A stretch of DNA of 13,373 nt from CAIVAT01 sp037141055. Its GTDB lineage: Bacteria; Bacteroidota; Bacteroidia; Bacteroidales; FEN-979. The stretch is taken from positions 1 to 13,373 of the forward strand of contig JBAXDH010000104.1 in the NCBI GenBank assembly GCA_037141055.1. Direction: 5' to 3'. Both the position numbers and the translations under genes were made by a program. This document shows, one piece after another, positions 13,157-13,373 of the stretch (its first letter is position 1; every line of letters begins with the position of its first letter). The notes below the pieces were generated by a model that saw only the letters and a program-made list of their open reading frames with translations, made no database searches and was not told where the DNA came from.

Positions 13157-13373
13157 ATGAAGTCATTGTTGACTTTCTTATCTTTTATTTGCTTTTTTCT
13201 CATTCCAACGCTTGCCATATTTGGCGAAGGCTCGAAACAACTGAGTCCGGATACGGTCCATGCAGCCAGTATTTGGATACCTGATCCGGCATGGAACCCG
13301 TGTTTTGCCTCCCCGGCCTGTGATGACGATCATAAGTTATTCGTCAGGGTTGCAAGTGCATCCGAGAAGATCT
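13157..13373 (+). CDS. N-terminus of a secreted protein (possibly a large surface or gliding/T9SS-type protein), partial
   Basis: The frame opens at 13157 and runs off the window after 72 codons. Residues 1-20 (MKSLLTFLSFICFFLIPTLA) are a clear Sec signal peptide with a likely cleavage near LA-IF. The mature part begins GEGSKQLSPD and contains a short WIPDPAWNPC segment, two cysteines and LFVRVASASEKI. The GEGSKQL start followed by an '...EKI' strand reminds me of the N-termini of very long Bacteroidota extracellular proteins that end in gliding-motility or T9SS sorting domains, but the diagnostic C-terminus is outside the window. A longer frame from 13075 in another phase is a shadow. Existence of the gene is likely; its identity is tentative. 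Confidence 0.6.
   Translation, partial: MKSLLTFLSFICFFLIPTLAIFGEGSKQLSPDTVHAASIWIPDPAWNPCFASPACDDDHKLFVRVASASEKI

Overview
The window looks like chromosomal DNA from a member of the Bacteroidota, probably an environmental Bacteroidales-like lineage. Three things suggest this. Several genes are preceded by the TAnnTTTG box that this phylum uses at -7. There are no clear Shine-Dalgarno sequences. The gene content also fits: ribosomal protein THX with a long tail, a RecQ that appears to end soon after its zinc module, a PqqD-like protein, and what looks like the start of a large secreted surface protein. Most of the window is housekeeping. No phage, insertion sequence, CRISPR array, tRNA or rRNA gene was found.

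Layout. On the minus strand at the left edge (21-403) is a four-helix-bundle (23S rRNA intervening-sequence) protein gene whose 5' end appears broken by a one-base deletion. On the plus strand follow recQ (505-2412), an unassigned class I SAM methyltransferase (2471-3292), a small exported protein built of 11-residue repeats (3300-3611) and a 3-methyladenine DNA glycosylase (3654-4271). A bidirectional terminator separates these from the minus-strand genes hup (4340-4612), fmt (4756-5727) and a membrane-anchored TPR protein (5884-6585). A divergent promoter pair then starts the plus-strand run trmH (6685-7380), thx (7484-7771), rsmG (7856-8482), an OPT-family oligopeptide transporter (8616-10691) and a long frame (10762-12687) that joins a PqqD-like domain to a complete PepD dipeptidase. 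After a gene-free 469-base stretch a secreted-protein gene begins at 13157 and runs off the end.

Functions cluster loosely. recQ, the glycosylase and hup act on DNA. fmt, trmH, thx and rsmG act in translation (initiator tRNA, tRNA G18, the 30S subunit and 16S G527). The OPT transporter and PepD could form a peptide import and hydrolysis pair.

The most interesting non-coding signal is a set of about seven intergenic arrays with a strict 7-base period. Their units look different from place to place (TGTCACT, CGTAAAT, CGTCAAT, GGTGAGT) but nearly all fit one degenerate pattern, NGTNANT. They abut gene ends and occur in both orientations. Other points worth attention are the in-frame PqqD-PepD junction with a promoter-like box inside it, terminator hairpins that run straight into the start codons of fmt and rsmG, and a 16-bp palindrome that supplies the last codons of the glycosylase gene.
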